This document shows, one piece after another, positions 1 to 9,618 of a stretch of 64,000 nt of DNA (position 1 is the stretch's first letter; every line of letters starts with the position of its first letter). This DNA comes from Granulicatella adiacens ATCC 49175. GTDB taxonomy: Bacteria > Bacillota > Bacilli > Lactobacillales > Aerococcaceae. The notes below the pieces were generated by a model. That model did no database searches. It saw nothing but the letters and a program-made list of their open reading frames with translations, and was not told the DNA's origin. The stretch is from positions 744,001 to 808,000 of the forward strand of contig NZ_CP102283.1 of assembly GCF_025150565.1 (NCBI RefSeq), written 5' to 3'. The position numbers were made by a program, and so were the translations under genes.

Positions 1-2
1 AT

Positions 3-110
3 CATATTGAAGGATTAAAAATTGTTGACGAAGAAGGAAATGATGTGACTCCTGATAAACTAAAAGCAATCCAAAAAGAAAAAGGATTACATAATCGAGG
101 AGAAGAATAA
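3..110 (+). CDS. DUF896 (UPF0291, YnzC-like) protein, C-terminal part
   Basis: Only the last 35 codons are inside the window; the start lies upstream of base 1. The reading frame ends with [17 protein letters not shown] followed by KGLHNRGEE and a TAA at 108-110. The block GLKIVD-EGNDVTP-KL is the typical C-terminal half of the DUF896/UPF0291 family, short cytosolic proteins of unclear function in Firmicutes (B. subtilis YnzC). A DUF896 gene just upstream of tkt is a common order in Lactobacillales, which supports the call. It is followed directly by a terminator, so tkt is a separate unit. Confidence 0.8.
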   Translation, partial: HIEGLKIVDEEGNDVTPDKLKAIQKEKGLHNRGEE

Positions 111-115
111 GGATT

Positions 116-147
116 AGGAGGTTGAGGATTTTCAGCCTCTTTTTTTC
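116..147 (+). terminator. Intrinsic terminator after the DUF896 gene
   Basis: GAGGTTGA (118-125) pairs with TCAGCCTC (132-139), with one G-U pair, and is followed by a run of T. It closes the upstream gene. Confidence 0.85.
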
Positions 148-223
148 TACTATTTGTATCTCTAGTAAAATTGAATCAATTTTGCAAGGGGTTACTTTAT
201 TTTATTAAAGATTAGAATAACGG

Positions 224-253
224 TTGCAAAAGAATGTTTGAATTTAGTAAAAT
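224..253 (+). promoter_or_regulatory. Probable tkt promoter
   Basis: TTGCAA (224-229) and TAAAAT (248-253) are separated by 18 bases and lie about 50 bases before the tkt start. This is a sigma-A-like match by eye. Confidence 0.55.
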
Positions 254-301
254 AGAGTAGTAAGTTCCTATTAAGGAAAACTATATTTAAGGAGTGATTG
301 T

Positions 302-2296
302 ATGTTTGATAAAACCGATCAACTAGCAGTGAATACGATTCGTACACTAAGTATGGATGCCATTCAAGCTGCGAATTCAGGACACCCTGGCCTACCAATG
401 GGTGCAGCGCCAATGGCATATGTACTTTGGTCTAAATATTTAAAGGTGAACCCAAAACGTTCTAATTGGGTCGATCGCGATCGCTTTGTATTATCTGCAG
501 GTCATGGATCTGCAATGTTATATGCTTTATTACATTTATCTGGCTATGACTTATCAATTGAAGATGTGAAAAACTTCCGCCAACTTGGAAGTAAAACACC
601 GGGGCACCCAGAAGTACATGACACGGATGGAGTAGATGCAACTACTGGTCCGCTTGGACAAGGGTTTGCAAACGGTGTTGGGATGGCTATGGCTGAAGCT
701 CATTTAGCTGCAAAATTCAACCGTGAAGGGTACCCAGTTGTGGACCACCATACTTATGTATTATGTGGTGACGGGGACTTAATGGAAGGAATCTCGTATG
801 AAGCCGCATCTCTAGCAGGGACATTGAAATTAAATAAATTAATCGTGTTATACGATTCAAATGACATCTGTTTAGATGGACCATTAAATAAAGTGTTTAC
901 CGAAGATGTGAAGAAACGCTTCAAAGGATTAGGTTGGAACTATATTCGCGTTGAAGATGGAAACGACTTAGATGAAATTGCAGAAGCTATTGAAGAAGCA
1001 CAATGCCAAAAAGAAAAACCAACGATTATTGAAGTGAAAACGGTTATTGGTTACGGTGCTCCAAACCAAGGAACAAATAAAGTTCATGGAGCTCCTTTAG
1101 GACCTGACGGCATTGCAGAAGCAAAAGCAAACTACGGATGGGAATATGGCCCATTTGAAGTGCCTGAAGAAGTACAACACCGTTTTGATAAATTATTAGT
1201 CCAAACAGGTGAAAATGACTACAATGAGTGGAAAACTTTATTCGAAGGTTATAAACAAGCTTATCCAGAACTTGCAAAAGAATTCGAAGATAGCTTTGCA
1301 GAAAACATCGAAGTAGATCTAGAAAAAGTATTACCTTCATATGAATTTGGTAGCCCAGCAATGGCTTCTCGTGTAACAAGCCAAGCTGCAATTCAAGAAT
1401 TAGGAAAACATATTCCATTCTTATGGGGTGGGTCTGCAGACCTTTCTTCATCAAACAACACAATGAACAAAGCAGATACAGACTTCTCTCACGAAAATTA
1501 CGGAGGAAGAAACATCTGGTTTGGGGTTCGTGAATTTGCGATGGGAGCTGCGATGAACGGCATGCTTCTTCATGGTGGTAACCGTGTCTATGGTGGTACA
1601 TTCTTTGTATTCGCAGATTACTTAAAAGCAGCGATGCGTGTTGCAGCGATTTCTCATTTACCTGCAATCTATGTATATACACATGACTCAATTGCAGTTG
1701 GGGAAGATGGACCAACGCATGAACCAATCGAACAATTGGCAGCGTTCCGTGCAACTCCAAACTTAAACGTGATTCGTCCTGCAGATGGGAACGAAGTATC
1801 TGCTGCGTGGAAAGTGGCCGTAGAAACAAAAGACCGTCCATCAGTACTCGTATTCTCACGTCAAAACTTACCAGTTCTTGAACATTCACAGGAATTAGCA
1901 TATGAAGGTGTGAAACGTGGGGCTTATGTAGTAAGTCCTCAAAAATGCGATACACCAGAAGGTATCTTGATTGCGACAGGTTCTGAAGTTGCTCTTGCCA
2001 TCGAAGCGCAAAAAGTTCTTGCAGAAGAAGGAATTGATGTATCAGTTGTTTCAATGCCATCCATGAACTTATTCGAAGAACAACCAAAAGAATACCGCGA
2101 ATCAGTATTACCTAGCGATGTTCGTAAACGTGTAGCCGTTGAAATGGGGGCAAGTTTCGGATGGGGACAATATGTTGGCCTTGACGGAGCTACTGTGACG
2201 ATCGACCGCTTCGGTTTATCAGGTAACGGAAATAAAGTCATGGAAACATTAGGATTCACTGTAGAAAACGTAGTGAATACATTTAAATCTTTATAA
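302..2296 (+). CDS. tkt: Transketolase
   Basis: Transketolase moves two-carbon ketol units between sugar phosphates in the cytosolic pentose phosphate pathway and needs thiamine diphosphate and a divalent metal. The 664-residue product has the usual full length. The N-terminal ThDP domain carries [20 protein letters not shown] and the metal/ThDP motif GDGDLMEG near residues 156-163. The pyrimidine-binding domain contains [14 protein letters not shown] and [19 protein letters not shown]. The C-terminal domain follows. The start fits an AAGGAGTGATTGT ribosome site. It forms its own unit between two terminators. With the phosphoketolase at 9.6 kb it links pentose and hexose phosphates to a heterofermentative metabolism. 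The identification is firm; regulation is not visible. Confidence 0.97.
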   Translation: MFDKTDQLAVNTIRTLSMDAIQAANSGHPGLPMGAAPMAYVLWSKYLKVNPKRSNWVDRDRFVLSAGHGSAMLYALLHLSGYDLSIEDVKNFRQLGSKTPGHPEVHDTDGVDATTGPLGQGFANGVGMAMAEAHLAAKFNREGYPVVDHHTYVLCGDGDLMEGISYEAASLAGTLKLNKLIVLYDSNDICLDGPLNKVFTEDVKKRFKGLGWNYIRVEDGNDLDEIAEAIEEAQCQKEKPTIIEVKTVIGYGAPNQGTNKVHGAPLGPDGIAEAKANYGWEYGPFEVPEEVQHRFDKLLVQTGENDYNEWKTLFEGYKQAYPELAKEFEDSFAENIEVDLEKVLPSYEFGSPAMASRVTSQAAIQELGKHIPFLWGGSADLSSSNNTMNKADTDFSHENYGGRNIWFGVREFAMGAAMNGMLLHGGNRVYGGTFFVFADYLKAAMRVAAISHLPAIYVYTHDSIAVGEDGPTHEPIEQLAAFRATPNLNVIRPADGNEVSAAWKVAVETKDRPSVLVFSRQNLPVLEHSQELAYEGVKRGAYVVSPQKCDTPEGILIATGSEVALAIEAQKVLAEEGIDVSVVSMPSMNLFEEQPKEYRESVLPSDVRKRVAVEMGASFGWGQYVGLDGATVTIDRFGLSGNGNKVMETLGFTVENVVNTFKSL

Positions 2297-2313
2297 AAAT
2301 AGGTTAAAATGAA

Positions 2314-2353
2314 GATTGAAAGCCCACAAGTAGTGGACTTTCAATCTTTTTTT
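2314..2353 (+). terminator. Terminator after tkt
   Basis: GATTGAAAGCCCAC (2314-2327) pairs with GTGGACTTTCAATC (2333-2346) with one mismatch, followed by seven T. The azlC ribosome site begins only a few bases later, so azlCD may depend on read-through or on a promoter I could not see. Confidence 0.85.
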
Positions 2354-2369
2354 GTTTTTAGGAGAATGT

Positions 2370-3068
2370 ATGAACGAATTGAAACAAGCATTTAAGATTA
2401 GTTTACCCATCTGTTTCGGGTATATCTTTTTAGGAATTGCATTTGCACTCTTGATGTCACAAGAAGGATTTCCGGCTTGGGCTTCTATTTTTTCAAGTAT
2501 TTTTGTATATGCAGGATCCATGCAATTTGCTCTTGTCTCATTTATGAGCGCAGGGATGAGTTTTTGGATGATTGCTTTAATGACTTTATTTATTAATGCC
2601 AGAATGTTGTTTTATGGCGTTGGCTTTATTGAAGAATTTAAAAAGTTGGGCTGGAAAGCATTTTATTTAATCTTCGCCCTATCAGATGAAACCTTTTCTC
2701 TCTTAGTAGGGATGAAACAAACGAAAACTGATACCGACGAAAATGTAATGGTCTATGTTGGGCTCTTAAACCATTTCTATTGGGTCTTTGGTACAGTCAT
2801 TGGAGTAGTCATCGGCGAATTTCTTCCGTTCTCCACAAAGGGAATCGACTTTTCAATGACGGCGCTTTTTGTCGTGATTCTTGTGAACCAATTGAAGAAG
2901 GCTGATCGTTACTTCCCATTTATCATTGGAGGCGTGAGTGCCATTTTCTGGTTAATTCTTGTTGGAAAACAATATTTTCTTGTGTGCGCCTTAGCGACAA
3001 CGATGATCGGTTTAATTTCAATCTTCGAACGTGAGAAACTACAAATGAAGGAGGAAGAAAATGAGTAG
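2370..3068 (+). CDS. azlC: AzlC family branched-chain amino acid exporter, large subunit
   Basis: AzlC with AzlD forms a membrane exporter associated with branched-chain amino acid and analogue (azaleucine) efflux in B. subtilis. The 232-residue product is hydrophobic throughout, with several membrane helices and the family start ISLPICFGYIFLGIAFALL, followed by VYAGSMQFAL. I chose the ATG at 2370 because TAGGAGA lies at a normal distance before it; a TTG at 2352 is in frame but sits inside the terminator T run. The gene overlaps azlD by 8 bases, the usual pairing for translational coupling. The family call is firm; the real substrate is not shown by sequence. Confidence 0.9.
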   Translation: MNELKQAFKISLPICFGYIFLGIAFALLMSQEGFPAWASIFSSIFVYAGSMQFALVSFMSAGMSFWMIALMTLFINARMLFYGVGFIEEFKKLGWKAFYLIFALSDETFSLLVGMKQTKTDTDENVMVYVGLLNHFYWVFGTVIGVVIGEFLPFSTKGIDFSMTALFVVILVNQLKKADRYFPFIIGGVSAIFWLILVGKQYFLVCALATTMIGLISIFEREKLQMKEEENE

Positions 3069-3384
3069 CACGTATATTATTCTTGCTCTTATTACTAGTG
3101 GAGTCGTGACCTTTGCAATTCGATTATTTCCGTTTTTAGTACTCCGCAATCAAACGAATTTATCCTCCCGTATGCAGTTTATTTCGGCGGTCTTGCCACA
3201 AGCGATTATTACGATTTTAGTCGTTTATTGTTTGAAGGATATTTCGTTTATAAACGCACCATTTGGAATTCCAGAACTCATTGCAGTCGTAATTGTAGTG
3301 TTATTGCAGTGGTGGAAAGAGAATACGCTGCTGAGTATCTTTGTCCCAACGGTCATTTACATGGTGTTATTACAAGTGATGTGA
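3061..3384 (+). CDS. azlD: AzlD family small subunit of the amino acid exporter
   Basis: This 107-residue protein is the small membrane partner of AzlC. It has the family length and about four hydrophobic segments, with the recognisable pattern TFAIRLFPFLVL near residues 20-31. The gene starts inside the end of azlC (8-base overlap), and the GGAGG ribosome site lies within azlC, so the two are probably translated together. No terminator is obvious before the next gene; a new promoter lies about 75 bases downstream. Confidence 0.9.
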   Translation: MSSTYIILALITSGVVTFAIRLFPFLVLRNQTNLSSRMQFISAVLPQAIITILVVYCLKDISFINAPFGIPELIAVVIVVLLQWWKENTLLSIFVPTVIYMVLLQVM

Positions 3385-3453
3385 AATTAACATATATGTT
3401 AATTGAGTTCCATACTACATGGTTGTATCTAGGTATTTTCCAGCCTTATTTTA

Positions 3454-3462
3454 TGGTAAAAT
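3454..3462 (+). promoter_or_regulatory. Extended -10 promoter for the ymdB-mutS-mutL-msrB group
   Basis: TGGTAAAAT forms an extended -10 element about 33 bases before the ymdB start. The -35 region (about 3434-3439) is a poor match, which is normal for this promoter type. Confidence 0.5.
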
Positions 3463-3494
3463 AGAGCTACATTGATTTAGAAAGAGGCACTCTT

Positions 3495-4292
3495 ATGAAA
3501 TTACTATTTGTTGGCGATGTTGTCGGATCTCTTGGAAGAGAGATGGTCGCACAATACGTCCCAAAATTAAAGAAAAAATATAAACCGCAAATCACTGTCA
3601 TTAATGGGGAAAATGCTGCCCATGGAAAAGGAATTACGGAGAAGATTTATAAGGAGTTATTGCAGGCTGGTGCAGACGTAGTAACGCTTGGGAATCACGC
3701 CTTTGATAACAAAGCGATTTTTGATTTCATTGAAGATGCCACAAAAATGGTACGACCGCTGAACTATCCAGCAGGAGTTCCAGGAAAAGGAATCGTTTAT
3801 GTAAAATGTAACGACAAAGAAGTGGCCGTCATCAACTTGCAAGGCCGTGTCTTTATGAATACATTGGACGATCCTTTTGCAAAAATCACAGAGGCAGTTG
3901 ACGAAGCGAGAAAGAGAACTCCGATTATCTTTATCGACTTCCATGCCGAAGTAACGAGTGAGAAACAAGCATTGTCTTGGTACTTGGACGGAAAAGTGTC
4001 TGCCGTCGTTGGAACACATACGCATGTCCCAACAAATGATGCCCGCGTTCTACCGCAAGGGACAGCCTTCCTTTGTGATGTGGGAATGACAGGTCCGTAT
4101 AACGGAATTCTCGGAATGGACCGCGATATTATTATTACGAAATTCCTCAATCAATTACCGGCAAGATTTGAAGTGGCAGAAGACGACGAAGGCCAATTAA
4201 GTGCTTGTTTGATTGATATTGATGATAAAACGGGGAAGGCGAAATCCATTCAACCGATTCGTATTACTCCAGATGCACCATTTTTTGAATAA
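3495..4292 (+). CDS. ymdB: YmdB-type metallophosphoesterase (TIGR00282)
   Basis: YmdB of B. subtilis is a dimetal phosphodiesterase acting on 2',3'-cyclic nucleotides and influencing biofilm and sporulation decisions. This 265-residue protein has the family length. The expected metal ligands are visible at conserved places: D8 in FVGDVVG, E39-N40 in NGENAAHGKG, N67-H68 in TLGNHAFD, a histidine in IDFHAE and the pair in GTHTHVPT. The GMTGPY(N/D) block near the C-terminus is also typical. It leads a gene group with mutS and mutL (22-base gap to mutS), an arrangement found in several Firmicutes. The enzyme class is firm; its role here is inferred from the family. Confidence 0.93.
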   Translation: MKLLFVGDVVGSLGREMVAQYVPKLKKKYKPQITVINGENAAHGKGITEKIYKELLQAGADVVTLGNHAFDNKAIFDFIEDATKMVRPLNYPAGVPGKGIVYVKCNDKEVAVINLQGRVFMNTLDDPFAKITEAVDEARKRTPIIFIDFHAEVTSEKQALSWYLDGKVSAVVGTHTHVPTNDARVLPQGTAFLCDVGMTGPYNGILGMDRDIIITKFLNQLPARFEVAEDDEGQLSACLIDIDDKTGKAKSIQPIRITPDAPFFE

Positions 4293-4314
4293 AATATTAG
4301 AAAGAGAGTCCGAA

Positions 4315-6870
4315 ATGCCACAAAAAACGAAACACACACCGATGATGCAACAGTATTTTTCGATTAAAGAAAAATATCCTGATTGCTTATTGTTTTATCG
4401 ACTAGGTGATTTTTATGAATTGTTTTATGATGATGCGATTGAAGCAGCACGACTTCTCGAAATTACACTAACCAGTCGAAATAAAAATGCTGAGGACCCA
4501 ATTCCAATGTGTGGGGTTCCGCATCATGCCGCAAAAGAATATATAAAAACGCTGATTGAACTTGGAAAGAAAGTAGCCATTTGTGAGCAGTTGGAAGATC
4601 CAAAGCTTACAAAGGGAATGGTGAAGAGAGACGTTGTTCAAGTCTTGACGCCTGGGACGTATACAGAATATCAAGCGCAAAATCAAAACCATTATTTAGT
4701 ATCGATTTTACCGCTTGTTGGGAAACGATATGCACTCTCATATGTGGATGTGTCAACTGGGGAATTAAAAGTGACACAACTTGAAAACTTAGAAGAAGTG
4801 CGTAGCGAATGCTCAAGTTTACTATGCCGTGAAGTCGTTCTTGTCGATAGTGATGTGACAGAAGAACTTCGCCATCTGTTTACAAGCATGCAAATCTTGA
4901 TTTCAACGATTGAAAAAGATGAAATTAATGCAGAAGACTGCACAGACTTAGTCTCAGAACTAGAAGATGAAGCTTCCGTTCGATGCGTACAAAATCTATT
5001 AAGTTATTTGAAACTGACTCAAAAGAGAAGTTTCTCGCACTTACAAAAAGCACAAGCATATCAAAGCGAGTTCTATCTCTCAATGAATTATGAGACAAAA
5101 CGTAACTTAGAATTAACGATGACAATCCGTTCCAACCAAAAACATGGGTCACTATTCTGGTTCTTAGACGAGACGCAAACGGCGATGGGTGGACGTCTCC
5201 TCAAACAATGGCTTGAAAAACCACTTGTATTAGAAGGAGCGATTCAAAAACGCCATGCATTAGTAGAAACATTGAACCAACATTACTTCGAGCGTACAGA
5301 CTTTATCGAAACATTGAAACGTGTGTACGACTTAGAAAGAATCGTGGGAAAAGTGTCATTTGGAACCGCCAATGCACGAGACCTCTTGCAACTTAAACAA
5401 ACACTTAGTCAAGTACCAATCTTTAAATCGATTGTGGATAGCTTGGACTCAGAGGCATGGAGCGCTCTTGGAGAAAACTTATTCGACATTCCTGAGTTAT
5501 ACGATTTAATCGACCGTGCCATCGACGAAGATGCGCCACTGACGATTTCAGATGGAAATATTATCCGTTCAGGATATAACGCGACACTCGATACGTACCG
5601 CGATACGATGAAACACGGAAAAGAATGGATTGCTTCTCTCCAACAACAAGAACGTGAGCAAACAGGCATCAGTTCATTGAAGATTAGTTTCAACAAGGTG
5701 TTTGGGTACTATATCGAAGTGACAAAATCAAATCTATCGAAACTCGATAGTAGCCGCTATGAGCGTAAACAAACGCTGGCGAATGCGGAACGTTTTATTA
5801 CGCCTGAATTAAAAGAAAAAGAAACGCTCATTCTAGAAGCGGAAGAAAAATCAAGTGCACTCGAATATCAATTATTCGTAGAAGTGCGTGAACAGGTGAA
5901 ACATTATACGGCCGAGTTGCAACAATTGGCAAAAACGGTCGCAACGATAGACGTCCTGCAAGCCTTCAGTGTGGTGAGCGAACGTTATCACCTGGTGAAG
6001 CCTACGATTTCAATGAAGAACCGTAGACTCTGGATTGAGGATGGTCGCCATCCGGTTGTTGAAAAGGTGATGGGACAATCAACGTATGTTCCAAATAGCA
6101 TTTCAATGAGTCCAGACGAGCATATTCTTCTCATTACTGGGCCGAATATGTCCGGTAAATCGACTTACATGAGACAATTAGCGCTCTGTGTGATCTTAGC
6201 GCAAATCGGATGTTTTGTACCTGCTAAGAGTGCAACGATTCCAGTCTTTACGAAAATCTTTACCCGTATTGGGGCTGCTGATGATTTAATTTCTGGACAA
6301 AGTACATTCATGGTAGAGATGATGGAGACAAACCATGCACTTCGAAATGCCGATGAAACAAGCTTGCTATTGTTTGACGAAATCGGACGTGGAACGGCTA
6401 CTTATGATGGAATGGCGCTCGCTGAAGCCATCATCACATATATTCACGAGCATTTATCTGCAAAAGTATTATTCTCAACACACTACCACGAGTTAACAAG
6501 ACTCAGCGAGAAATATGCAGATTTACGCAATGTGCATGTGGGAGCCGTTGAAGAAAATGGCGAAGTGGTCTTCTTGCATAAAGTATTAGAAGGTCCTGCT
6601 GATAAGAGTTACGGAATTCATGTGGCGAAACTGGCTGGGCTGCCAACAGAGCTGTTAAAAAATGCCAGCACGATTTTAAATCATTTAGAAGCTAAAGGGG
6701 CAGCTAATGAAAATAGCACCTTCGTGGAACAAGTATCGCTCTTTGAAGAAGAAGCAGAAACTATGCCTGAATGGGTTCGCGAGCTTAAAGGATTAAACTT
6801 AATGAGCATGACGCCAATGGATGCAATGAACATCCTGTATAAATGGCAACAAATAGAAAAGGGTGAGTAG
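4315..6870 (+). CDS. mutS: DNA mismatch repair protein MutS
   Basis: MutS recognises mispaired and looped bases and recruits MutL. The 851-residue protein has normal length. The N-terminal mismatch-reading domain contains the Phe-X-Glu wedge motif in GDFYELFYDDA. The C-terminal ABC-type ATPase has Walker A GPNMSGKST at residues 609-617, the Walker B region LLLFDEIGRGT, and the following STHYHEL. I chose the ATG at 4315 (MPQKTKHTPMMQQY) because this is the conserved family start; an in-frame upstream start would lie inside ymdB. mutL follows after 3 bases, so the pair is co-expressed. Confidence 0.97.
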   Translation: MPQKTKHTPMMQQYFSIKEKYPDCLLFYRLGDFYELFYDDAIEAARLLEITLTSRNKNAEDPIPMCGVPHHAAKEYIKTLIELGKKVAICEQLEDPKLTKGMVKRDVVQVLTPGTYTEYQAQNQNHYLVSILPLVGKRYALSYVDVSTGELKVTQLENLEEVRSECSSLLCREVVLVDSDVTEELRHLFTSMQILISTIEKDEINAEDCTDLVSELEDEASVRCVQNLLSYLKLTQKRSFSHLQKAQAYQSEFYLSMNYETKRNLELTMTIRSNQKHGSLFWFLDETQTAMGGRLLKQWLEKPLVLEGAIQKRHALVETLNQHYFERTDFIETLKRVYDLERIVGKVSFGTANARDLLQLKQTLSQVPIFKSIVDSLDSEAWSALGENLFDIPELYDLIDRAIDEDAPLTISDGNIIRSGYNATLDTYRDTMKHGKEWIASLQQQEREQTGISSLKISFNKVFGYYIEVTKSNLSKLDSSRYERKQTLANAERFITPELKEKETLILEAEEKSSALEYQLFVEVREQVKHYTAELQQLAKTVATIDVLQAFSVVSERYHLVKPTISMKNRRLWIEDGRHPVVEKVMGQSTYVPNSISMSPDEHILLITGPNMSGKSTYMRQLALCVILAQIGCFVPAKSATIPVFTKIFTRIGAADDLISGQSTFMVEMMETNHALRNADETSLLLFDEIGRGTATYDGMALAEAIITYIHEHLSAKVLFSTHYHELTRLSEKYADLRNVHVGAVEENGEVVFLHKVLEGPADKSYGIHVAKLAGLPTELLKNASTILNHLEAKGAANENSTFVEQVSLFEEEAETMPEWVRELKGLNLMSMTPMDAMNILYKWQQIEKGE

Positions 6871-6873
6871 TGT

Positions 6874-8784
6874 ATGGGAACCATTAAAGAATTAAGTCCA
6901 TTACTGACAAACCAAATCGCAGCAGGGGAAGTCATCGAACGTCCTTCTTCTGTGGTGAAGGAATTGCTCGAAAACGCGATTGACGCTGGCAGTACTCGTA
7001 TCGAGATTGAAATCGAAGAGAGTGGTCTTCGCAAGATTCGCATTCAAGATAACGGAAGTGGGATGACGAAAGAGGATGCTCGTATGTCGATTAAACGTCA
7101 TACAACGAGTAAACTCTATTCGCCAGAACAACTCTTTAGAATTCGTACACTTGGGTTCCGTGGTGAAGCCTTAGCGAGTATTACGGCCGTATCGAAAGTG
7201 ACGCTGACAACTTCTACCGGAGAAGACAGCGGCGTAGAGTTAAAGATCGAGTCTGGTGAAATCAAAGAAGAGAAGACCGTTCCACCATTAAAAGGAACGA
7301 CTTTCCTAGTTGAAGATTTGTTTTATAATACACCGGCTAGGTTGAAATTCGTTCGTACATTGCAGACGGAGTTAGCTCATATTACGGATGTAGTGAGTAA
7401 AGCATCTCTCAGTCACCCAGAAATTGCCTTTATTTTAAAAAATGACGGTAATCTGTTATTGCAAACTTCTGGGAAGGGTGAGTTGCTGCAAGCAGTCGCA
7501 GGAAATATTGGACCCGTAAATGCTCGTAAGATGTTACCTTTTAGTGGAGAAGACGAAGATTTCAAAGTATCAGGATATACGTCGCTCCCAGAACTCACTC
7601 GTTCAAACCGCAATTACTTATCGATTTTCATTAATGGACGACCAATACGCAATATGGCAATCGCAAAGGCCATTACATTAGGATACGGATCCACATTAAT
7701 GGTCGGACGATTCCCAATTACCATTATTTCGATTGAAATGGACGTACAACTCGTTGATGTGAACGTGCATCCAACGAAACAAGAAGTTCGAATCAGTAAA
7801 GAGCAAGAACTTTCTCTCGTAATTCAAAAAGCGATTAGAGAGGCGATACAGGGTGTACAACGCATTCCTGAGTCGATTGAAGACTTGTCCTTCAAACGCA
7901 AAGAAAACAGGGTAGAAGCTCCAAAACCAGTCCAACAAACTTTGGAGTGGCAATTGAAGACACCTATTGTGGAGCCTACTCGCGTAGAAACACCTTCTTA
8001 TTCAGAAAATGTAAGAGAAGAAGTGGAAGTTCTACCGGTCGATGATGCGCCTATTCAAGTAAGGAAAGTAGTTGAACCTGTCCTTCAAGAAAAACTCGTG
8101 GACAGCCACGATGACCATGCAGACTACTTGAAATTAGCTGAGAAAATCGATACACAGCCTTTCGAAAAGGAATTCCCAGAATTGCATTATTTTGGACAAA
8201 TGCATGGAACTTATTTATTCGCGCAAAACGAAAAAGGCTTATATATGATTGACCAACATGCCGCCCAAGAACGGATTAAATATGAACAGTTCAAAGTGGA
8301 GATTGGTCAAGTAGGCCGAGTCAGTCAACCACTAATGGTTCCGATATTACTGGAGTTCTCGAAGAAGGATAGCGTGAAATTGGAAGAACGATTATCCCTT
8401 GTTGAGGAGTTTGGAATTGAGATGGAACCATTTGGACAAAATACCTTCCAAATTCAATCGCATCCAGCATGGATTAAGAAAGGGCAGGAGAAGGCGATTA
8501 TTGAAGAGATTATCGACTTTATCTTGGCCGACGAGAAGATTACGGTAGCTAAATTAAGAGAAGCTACAGCGATCATGATGAGCTGTAAAGGTTCGATTAA
8601 AGCCAATCACCACTTAAGTGAATGGGAAGCACGTCAGTTATTAGTGGATTTAGCAAAATGTAAAAATCCATATAACTGTCCGCACGGTAGACCCGTACTC
8701 GTTCATTTAACGAATAAGGACTTGGAACATCTCTTCAAGAGAATTCAAGATCCGCATCAAACGAAACGACAACAATTTGAATAG
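6874..8784 (+). CDS. mutL: DNA mismatch repair endonuclease MutL
   Basis: MutL couples mismatch recognition to strand removal. The 636-residue product has the GHKL ATPase motifs: [24 protein letters not shown] near the N-terminus, DNGSGM, and [11 protein letters not shown]. The middle part is a variable acidic linker. The C-terminal dimerisation domain carries the nickase motif [12 protein letters not shown] starting at D460, plus CPHGRP near residue 610. These two motifs indicate an active endonuclease, as expected in bacteria that lack MutH. It is packed between mutS (3-base gap) and msrB (11-base gap) on the same strand. Confidence 0.97.
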   Translation: MGTIKELSPLLTNQIAAGEVIERPSSVVKELLENAIDAGSTRIEIEIEESGLRKIRIQDNGSGMTKEDARMSIKRHTTSKLYSPEQLFRIRTLGFRGEALASITAVSKVTLTTSTGEDSGVELKIESGEIKEEKTVPPLKGTTFLVEDLFYNTPARLKFVRTLQTELAHITDVVSKASLSHPEIAFILKNDGNLLLQTSGKGELLQAVAGNIGPVNARKMLPFSGEDEDFKVSGYTSLPELTRSNRNYLSIFINGRPIRNMAIAKAITLGYGSTLMVGRFPITIISIEMDVQLVDVNVHPTKQEVRISKEQELSLVIQKAIREAIQGVQRIPESIEDLSFKRKENRVEAPKPVQQTLEWQLKTPIVEPTRVETPSYSENVREEVEVLPVDDAPIQVRKVVEPVLQEKLVDSHDDHADYLKLAEKIDTQPFEKEFPELHYFGQMHGTYLFAQNEKGLYMIDQHAAQERIKYEQFKVEIGQVGRVSQPLMVPILLEFSKKDSVKLEERLSLVEEFGIEMEPFGQNTFQIQSHPAWIKKGQEKAIIEEIIDFILADEKITVAKLREATAIMMSCKGSIKANHHLSEWEARQLLVDLAKCKNPYNCPHGRPVLVHLTNKDLEHLFKRIQDPHQTKRQQFE

Positions 8785-8795
8785 GAGAGACCACG

Positions 8796-9230
8796 ATGGA
8801 ATTTTCAAAAGAAGAACTAAAAAAACGATTAACAGAAATTCAATACGAAGTGACTCAAAATGAAGCCACAGAAAGACCTTTCTCAGGAGAATATGATGAT
8901 TTCTACGAAGAAGGAATCTATTTAGATATCGTCAGTGGTGAACCACTTTTTAGCTCAAAGGATAAATTTGATGCAGGATGTGGATGGCCATCATTTTCAA
9001 AACCAATTGAAAATACAACTCTAACGGAGAAAGAAGATTACAAACTAAGCCGTAAAAGAACTGAAGTAAGAAGTGGACAAGCAGATTCACATTTAGGACA
9101 CGTCTTTGAAGACGGTCCAAAAGAATTAGGTGGACTACGTTATTGCATTAATTCAGCGTCTCTTCGCTTTGTCCCAGTTGATAAACTCGAAGAAGAAGGT
9201 TACGGAGAGTTTCTTCAATATTTTAAATAA
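8796..9230 (+). CDS. msrB: Peptide-methionine (R)-S-oxide reductase MsrB
   Basis: MsrB reduces the R form of methionine sulfoxide in oxidised proteins. The 144-residue product is a single SelR domain with the family motifs GCGWPSF near residues 60-66, the block [16 protein letters not shown], and the catalytic cysteine C117 in [11 protein letters not shown]. It is a stand-alone form without a fused MsrA. The start has a GGAGAG ribosome site. It is the last gene of the mutSL group and is followed by a clear terminator, so oxidative protein repair and mismatch repair may be transcribed together. Confidence 0.95.
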   Translation: MEFSKEELKKRLTEIQYEVTQNEATERPFSGEYDDFYEEGIYLDIVSGEPLFSSKDKFDAGCGWPSFSKPIENTTLTEKEDYKLSRKRTEVRSGQADSHLGHVFEDGPKELGGLRYCINSASLRFVPVDKLEEEGYGEFLQYFK

Positions 9231-9256
9231 AGATCTGTTTGAACCTTATTATATGG

Positions 9257-9287
9257 AAAATCCGGGGTGGAAACCTCGGATTTTTTG
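9257..9287 (+). terminator. Terminator after msrB
   Basis: AAATCCGGGG and CCTCGGATTT form a GC-rich hairpin with one G-U pair, followed by a T run ending near 9286. Confidence 0.85.
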
Positions 9288-9302
9288 ATCCTATCATACT
9301 TT

Positions 9303-9315
9303 TTATGAACGTTTT
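9303..9315 (+). repeat. 13-base direct repeat, first copy, upstream of xfp
   Basis: TTATGAACGTTTT occurs here and again at 9406-9418, 103 bases apart. The first copy sits just before the candidate -35 box of promoter P1; the second overlaps an inverted repeat. The spacing and placement suggest regulator binding sites, but this is inference. Confidence 0.45.
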
Positions 9316-9316
9316 A

Positions 9317-9346
9317 TTGCGGAATGAACATAAAAAATGGTAATAT
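9317..9346 (+). promoter_or_regulatory. Candidate distal xfp promoter P1
   Basis: TTGCGG (9317-9322), 18-base spacer ending in TGG, then TAATAT (9341-9346). If used, it would give xfp a leader of about 265 bases. Confidence 0.45.
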
Positions 9347-9413
9347 AGAGTGCTCGATGAATTAAATGATCAAAAAATCGAGATAAAACAGTCAAATAAA
9401 TGTGGTTATGAAC

Positions 9414-9445
9414 GTTTTCGATTTCTAAATAACCGTTTCGAAAAC
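9414..9445. promoter_or_regulatory. Inverted repeat between the two candidate xfp promoters
   Basis: GTTTTCGA (9414-9421) and TCGAAAAC (9438-9445) are perfect inverted copies with a 16-base centre. The left arm overlaps the second copy of the 13-base direct repeat. It does not fit a CcpA cre consensus. It could be an operator or a leader hairpin. Confidence 0.4.
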
Positions 9446-9507
9446 AGGAATATTTCCTACAAAACAAAGAAAACTAATGTATTTTCTGAAGGTTCTAATG
9501 CTTCTTC

Positions 9508-9536
9508 TTGACAGAGGCTACAGGCTATGGTAAATA
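9508..9536 (+). promoter_or_regulatory. Probable main xfp promoter P2
   Basis: A perfect -35 box TTGACA (9508-9513), a 17-base spacer ending in TGG, and TAAATA (9531-9536) as an extended -10. The start site would be near 9543, about 75 bases before the gene. Confidence 0.6.
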
Positions 9537-9618
9537 CTTGTCGATTAAAAAATGATAATTTTTTGAATCGGCTTTTCTGATTTTTTAGGAAACCAAAAAC
9601 AAGAAGGGAAGAAAATAC

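Noticed and set aside
1044-2087. Long open frame on the minus strand inside tkt (347 codons)
   Set aside because: It lies fully within a highly conserved gene on the other strand, has no ribosome site or family motif, and arises from the codon bias of tkt.
9406-9445. CcpA cre site before xfp
   Set aside because: The best alignment lacks the required TGNAANCGN core spacing; the inverted repeat has other sequence.
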